From contig JAUVIJ010000060.1 of assembly GCA_030592835.1 (NCBI GenBank), positions 1 to 9,592 of the forward strand: a stretch of 9,592 bases of DNA. The letters are read 5' to 3'. The notes beneath the pieces were generated by a model. It saw only the letters and a list, made by a program, of their open reading frames with translations, made no database searches and was not told the DNA's origin. The DNA comes from Candidatus Cloacimonadota bacterium (GTDB lineage Bacteria > Cloacimonadota > Cloacimonadia > Cloacimonadales > TCS61). Of this stretch, positions 5,848-9,592 are shown piece after piece. The stretch's first letter is position 1. Each line of letters starts with the position of its first letter. Position numbers and translations under genes: made by a program.

Positions 5848-7240
5848 TTTTCAGTAACTCTTTTGCCTTCTTTTCAGCGGATTCTATATTTCCGACATAT
5901 AAGAAAGCCTGTTCCGGCCAGTCGTCGCAATCACCGTTAATGATTGTTTTGAAACCCTCTATAGTGTCTTTAAGGGGTACATACTGACCGGGTGTATTAA
6001 TAAACTGTTCGGTAACAAAGAAGGGCTGAGAGAAGAAACGCTCGAGTTTTCGGGCACGGTTGACTGTAAGTTTATCTTCATCACTTAATTCATCCATGCC
6101 TAGAATAGCTATGATATCCTGCAAATCTTTGTATTTCTGAATAATTCTCTGGGTTTCCCTGGTAATGGAATAATGTTCTTCACCAATTACTTTCGGATCG
6201 AGGATCCTGCTGGTGGAATTAAGGGGATCAACTGCGGGATAAATACCTAGTTCAACGATTCTGCGATCAAGAACGGTTTTTGCATCAAGATGTGAAAAAG
6301 TCGTAGCCGGTGCCGGGTCTGTGAGGTCATCTGCGGGTACATAAATAGCCTGTACTGAAGTTATAGAACCATCTTTAGTAGAAGTGATTCTTTCCTGGAG
6401 TTCACCCATTTCAGTTGCAAGGGTCGGTTGATATCCCACTGCCGAAGGCATTCTTCCCAGAAGAGCAGATACCTCTGATCCCGCTTGAGTAAATCGAAAG
6501 ATATTATCAATGAAGAGAAGTACATCTTGTTTGGAAACATCCCGAAAATATTCGGCAATTGTCAATCCTGTTAAACCTACTCTCTGTCTTGCTCCGGGTG
6601 GTTCATTCATCTGACCGAATATAAGAGCAGTTTTATCGAGAACACCAGAATCTTTCATTTCCAGCCAGAGATCATTACCTTCTCGTGTACGTTCACCAAC
6701 TCCGGAAAATACGGAAAATCCACCGTGTTCAATAGCAATATTCCTGATAAGTTCCTGGATCAGGACTGTTTTTCCTACACCGGCACCACCGAATAGACCG
6801 ATCTTCCCGCCCTTGGAATAAGGTTCAATAAGATCGACAACCTTGATTCCGGTTTCCAGGATCTCATCTTCCGTCGAAAGATTTTCAAAAGCAGGTGCCT
6901 GACGGTGGATCGGATAATATTCATCAGATTCTATAGGACCCTGTTCATCAATTGGTTCACCAATGACATTGATAATCCTACCCAGAACTTTTTCGCCAAC
7001 TGGAACCATTATCGGTTCTCCGGTATCAGCCACTTTCTGGTTTCTGACCAAGCCATCGGTTGAATCCATGGCAACTGTTCTGACCTTATTCTCTCCAAGA
7101 TGCATTTGTACTTCCAGAACCAGATCCGTCATATCCTTACGTTTTATTCTTAAAGCATTATGAATTGCCGGTAAGTTTCCCTCAGGAAATTCGACATCTA
7201 CCGTAGGACCGATAATCTGTATTACTTTACCTTCGACCAT
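5840..7240 (-). CDS. atpD: F-type ATP synthase beta subunit
   Basis: This is the catalytic subunit of the F1 head, which makes ATP from ADP and phosphate as the central stalk turns. All 466 residues are present, a typical length. Visible are the Walker A loop GGAGVGKT (151-158), the catalytic glutamate in GERTREGND (Glu183), Walker B LLFIDNIF (241-248, Asp245), the ALLGRMPSAVGYQPTLATEMG region, and the DELSD lever (383-387) that contacts gamma. AGAGGG lies four bases before the ATG. The gene follows atpG by 17 bases and overlaps atpC by eight. Nothing suggests a V-type or N-ATPase variant; the sequence is that of an ordinary bacterial AtpD. Confidence 0.98.
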   Translation of the reverse strand: MVEGKVIQIIGPTVDVEFPEGNLPAIHNALRIKRKDMTDLVLEVQMHLGENKVRTVAMDSTDGLVRNQKVADTGEPIMVPVGEKVLGRIINVIGEPIDEQGPIESDEYYPIHRQAPAFENLSTEDEILETGIKVVDLIEPYSKGGKIGLFGGAGVGKTVLIQELIRNIAIEHGGFSVFSGVGERTREGNDLWLEMKDSGVLDKTALIFGQMNEPPGARQRVGLTGLTIAEYFRDVSKQDVLLFIDNIFRFTQAGSEVSALLGRMPSAVGYQPTLATEMGELQERITSTKDGSITSVQAIYVPADDLTDPAPATTFSHLDAKTVLDRRIVELGIYPAVDPLNSTSRILDPKVIGEEHYSITRETQRIIQKYKDLQDIIAILGMDELSDEDKLTVNRARKLERFFSQPFFVTEQFINTPGQYVPLKDTIEGFKTIINGDCDDWPEQAFLYVGNIESAEKKAKELLKNV

Positions 7241-7257
7241 TATTCCCTCTTGTCTAT

Positions 7258-8115
7258 TTAATTATTAATGGCTTCCGCACCGGAAGCGATCTCAATGATT
7301 TCTTTAGTGATCCCTGCCTGACGAGCTCGGTTATACTGCAGAGTCAGTTGTTTTATTAATTCGGTCGCGTTGTCGGTTGCAGAATCCATAGATGTCATTC
7401 TAGCTCCCTGTTCGGCAGCAGAAGACTCAAGCAGTATCCGCCAGATTTCCACATTTATGTATTTCTTACCCAAAACATCGATAATCGTCTTTTCGTCGGG
7501 TTCGTAGATGAAGTCCAGATAGTTCGTTTCCGATTGATCCTCCGGTAAAATTGGAAAGATCTGTTTAGCAATAATATTATGTTGAATAGAGGATTTGAAC
7601 TCGTTATAAAGCACTTCTATCTTGCTGTAGTTTTCGTTCAGGAATAGATCCATAAGATATGAAGCGATATCCTTTGAAACCGAAAAATTCATTTCATTGA
7701 AAAGACCAGTATAATTCTTTATGATCCTGTCTGTATTTTTTTTTAAATAATCGTATCCCTTTTTTCCGATACAGATCAGTTCGGCTTTTGGGTTTGCAGC
7801 AATATATTCGATAGCTTTTCTAATGATATTGGTATTAAATGAACCGCATAATCCTCTATCTGCGGTAACGATTACAATCGCGTGAATTCCTTTTATCTCT
7901 TCCTCAGATAGCAGGGGATGCTGAGTTATCCTGTTTTTCTGTTTAATCCTTTTAATCATTTCATTGATGTGGTTTGCATAGGGTCGTACATTAATGATTT
8001 TATCCTGGGCTTTTCTCAATTTTGCTGCTGCAACCATCTTCATGGCATTCGTGATCTGCCTTGTACTTTTGATGCTTTCTATTCTGATTTTAATATCCCG
8101 GATATTATTAGCCAT
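7258..8115 (-). CDS. atpG: F-type ATP synthase gamma subunit
   Basis: The 285-residue protein is the rotor shaft of F1, of standard length. The N-terminal helix carries the family signature IKSTRQITNAMKMVAAAKLRKAQ (residues about 15-37). The central Rossmann-like part has VTADRGLCGSFNTNI (83-97). The C-terminal helix has ARMTSMDSATDNATELI and ends in EIIEIASGAEAINN, matching the conserved C terminus that turns inside the alpha/beta ring. AGGT lies eight bases before the ATG. The gap to atpA upstream is 10 bases and to atpD downstream 17, so it sits inside the atp operon in the common alpha-gamma-beta order. Confidence 0.97.
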   Translation of the reverse strand: MANNIRDIKIRIESIKSTRQITNAMKMVAAAKLRKAQDKIINVRPYANHINEMIKRIKQKNRITQHPLLSEEEIKGIHAIVIVTADRGLCGSFNTNIIRKAIEYIAANPKAELICIGKKGYDYLKKNTDRIIKNYTGLFNEMNFSVSKDIASYLMDLFLNENYSKIEVLYNEFKSSIQHNIIAKQIFPILPEDQSETNYLDFIYEPDEKTIIDVLGKKYINVEIWRILLESSAAEQGARMTSMDSATDNATELIKQLTLQYNRARQAGITKEIIEIASGAEAINN

Positions 8116-8125
8116 TATGATCTAC

Positions 8126-9592
8126 CTAGAATTTCTTCAGGATCTTTTTGCTGATGTTGTGCAATTCAGTTTTAATATCTTCGGTCAATTCACTCGCAAT
8201 CAGCTTTTTCACGAATTCCTTATATTCAGTATCTATAATGGAAAAAAGCTCTTCCTCTACTTTTTTAACGTCTTTGAGATTAATTTTATCGAGGTAACCT
8301 TCATTTGCCATGAAGATTATCAGAATCTGTTTATCAATCGAAAGGGGAGTATATTGAGTTTGTTTAAGGATTTCGATCAATCTTTCCCCTCTTCTAAGCT
8401 GGGCTTGTGTTGCTTTATCGAGATCAGAACCGAATTTGGAAAAAGCTTCCAGTTCGTAATATTGAGCAAGGTCGAGCCGTAACTGTCCTGTTACACCTTT
8501 CATTGCTTTGATCTGGGCATTACCGCCGACTCGTGATACCGATAATCCAGCATTAATAGCCGGTCTGACCCCGGAATGGAAAAGGCGGCTGCTTAAATAG
8601 ATCTGACCATCAGTAATTGAAATCACATTGGTTGGAATATAAGCGGTAATATCATCAGCCTGAGTTTCAATGATCGGCAATGCAGTTAAGGAACCTCCGC
8701 CAAGATCATCACTGAGTTTTGCTGCTCTTTCCAGAAGTCTGGAATGCAGATAAAAAACATCACCAGGGTAGGCTTCTCTTCCCGGAGGACGCCTTAAAAG
8801 CAGAGAAAGTTCACGATAGGCGACTGCATGTTTGGAAAGATCATCATAAATTATAAGGGCATGTTTTCCATTATCTCTGAAATATTCACCCATTGTCGCT
8901 CCGGCATAAGGTGCCAGATATTGCAACGAGGCCGATTCCGATGCGGCTGCATTGACAACGATCGTATAATCCATAGCACCAAAGGATTCTAGGATCTTTA
9001 CTATTTTAGCAATAGAAGATTTTTTCTGTCCTATTGCAACATAGATACAGTAAACATCGGTGTCTTTCTGGTTTATGATTGTATCGATAGCAATAGCTGT
9101 TTTGCCTGTTTCCCGATCGCCTATGATCAATTCACGCTGTCCTCTGCCGATAGGGATCATGGAATCGATCGATTTCAATCCAGTCTGAAGAGGTTCTTTC
9201 ACAGGTTGTCTTTGTATGATTCCCAGGGCTTTCTGTTCAACTGGCTTGAATTGAGCTGCTTTTATTGTTCCTTTACCATCGATTGGTTTTCCAAGGGAAT
9301 CTACAACTCTTCCTAAAAGTTTTTCACCCACAGGGACTTGAAGGATTTTTCCGATTCTTTTGGCTATATCACCTTCTTTGATCTTTCTGGTCTCACCGAA
9401 AATGATGCAACCGACATTATCTTCTTCCAGATTTAGAGCCAGGCCAATGACTTTTCCCGGGAATTCTATCATTTCTCCTGACATGATGTTTTTGTGCCCA
9501 TAAACCCTGGCAATCCCGTCTCCGACCTGAACTACTCTTCCGGTTTCGTTGATATCTATCTCGAATTTGAAATCGTTTATTTTTTGCTTTAA
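8126..9592 (-). CDS. atpA: F-type ATP synthase alpha subunit, 5' end cut by the window
   Basis: The gene runs in frame past the internal ATG at 9484 to the window edge. The 36 codons between 9485 and 9592 include the typical AtpA start region GRVVQVGDGIARVYGHKNIMSGEM, so 488 residues are visible and roughly 15-20 are missing. Alpha carries the non-catalytic nucleotide sites of F1 and donates the arginine finger to beta (SVSRVGG). Other marks are IIYDDLSKHAVAYRELSLLLRRPPGREAYPGD and LTALPIIETQADDITAYIPTN. The Walker A loop reads GDRETGKT (9098-9121), where nearly all alpha subunits have GDRQTGKT. The stop is TAG, the only non-TAA stop seen. Starting at 9484 would delete a conserved N-terminal segment and is wrong. 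Confidence 0.97.
   Translation of the reverse strand, partial: LKQKINDFKFEIDINETGRVVQVGDGIARVYGHKNIMSGEMIEFPGKVIGLALNLEEDNVGCIIFGETRKIKEGDIAKRIGKILQVPVGEKLLGRVVDSLGKPIDGKGTIKAAQFKPVEQKALGIIQRQPVKEPLQTGLKSIDSMIPIGRGQRELIIGDRETGKTAIAIDTIINQKDTDVYCIYVAIGQKKSSIAKIVKILESFGAMDYTIVVNAAASESASLQYLAPYAGATMGEYFRDNGKHALIIYDDLSKHAVAYRELSLLLRRPPGREAYPGDVFYLHSRLLERAAKLSDDLGGGSLTALPIIETQADDITAYIPTNVISITDGQIYLSSRLFHSGVRPAINAGLSVSRVGGNAQIKAMKGVTGQLRLDLAQYYELEAFSKFGSDLDKATQAQLRRGERLIEILKQTQYTPLSIDKQILIIFMANEGYLDKINLKDVKKVEEELFSIIDTEYKEFVKKLIASELTEDIKTELHNISKKILKKF

Noticed and set aside
7994..8482. Long open frame on the plus strand opposite atpG/atpA, and similar frames opposite ychF and lptE.
   Set aside because: They lie wholly opposite well-identified conserved genes, show no recognisable family, and are explained as shadows of the coding strand.
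9485..9592. ATG at 9484 as the real atpA start, leaving the right edge non-coding.
   Set aside because: The frame stays open to the edge and encodes the conserved VGDGIARVYG segment of alpha subunits.

Overview
The window carries nine protein-coding genes and almost no non-coding sequence. It looks like chromosomal core DNA from an AT-rich, Gram-negative (diderm) bacterium. The diderm call rests on an LptE-type outer-membrane lipoprotein and a second predicted lipoprotein. Low GC, an excisionase-type HTH fused to a PTS EIIA domain, and a DUF4015-type lipoprotein beside the ATP synthase genes would fit the FCB-side candidate phyla such as Cloacimonadota. That placement is inference and cannot be settled here. 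Eight visible stops are TAA and one is TAG, and every other gene is intact, so the standard code applies.

Left part (1-3394, minus strand): a tightly packed run reading lptE-like, rluB-like, ychF-like, ftsK. Junctions overlap or nearly touch (ATGGTAA between lptE and rluB, one base between rluB and ychF, and 11 bases between the ychF stop and the preferred ftsK start), so it is probably one operon mixing envelope, ribosome-associated and chromosome-segregation functions. ftsK is interrupted by an in-frame TAA at 186-188. The frame stays open and clearly FtsK-like on the far side, down to the window edge.

Middle (3395-4199): a divergent intergenic region holds a spaced inverted repeat (TGTCAAG/CTTGACA) and a 32-base purine-only tract. 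It is followed by a plus-strand gene for an HTH-EIIA fusion protein. The 34-base gap between that gene and the convergent gene to its right holds TGTTTCACGTGAAACC, a near-perfect parS site, which is the most notable non-coding element in the window.

Right part (4200-9592, minus strand): F-type ATP synthase genes in the order alpha, gamma, beta, epsilon. The alpha gene runs off the right edge, lacking roughly its first 15-20 codons. Ten bases after the epsilon gene comes a predicted lipoprotein with a DUF4015/glycosidase-like barrel. The catalytic F1 head can therefore be read almost completely, while delta and the Fo subunits must lie outside.

The FtsK translocase and the parS site both concern chromosome segregation, and parS suggests an origin-proximal location. 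I see no tRNA, rRNA, CRISPR array, insertion sequence or other sign of recent transfer.
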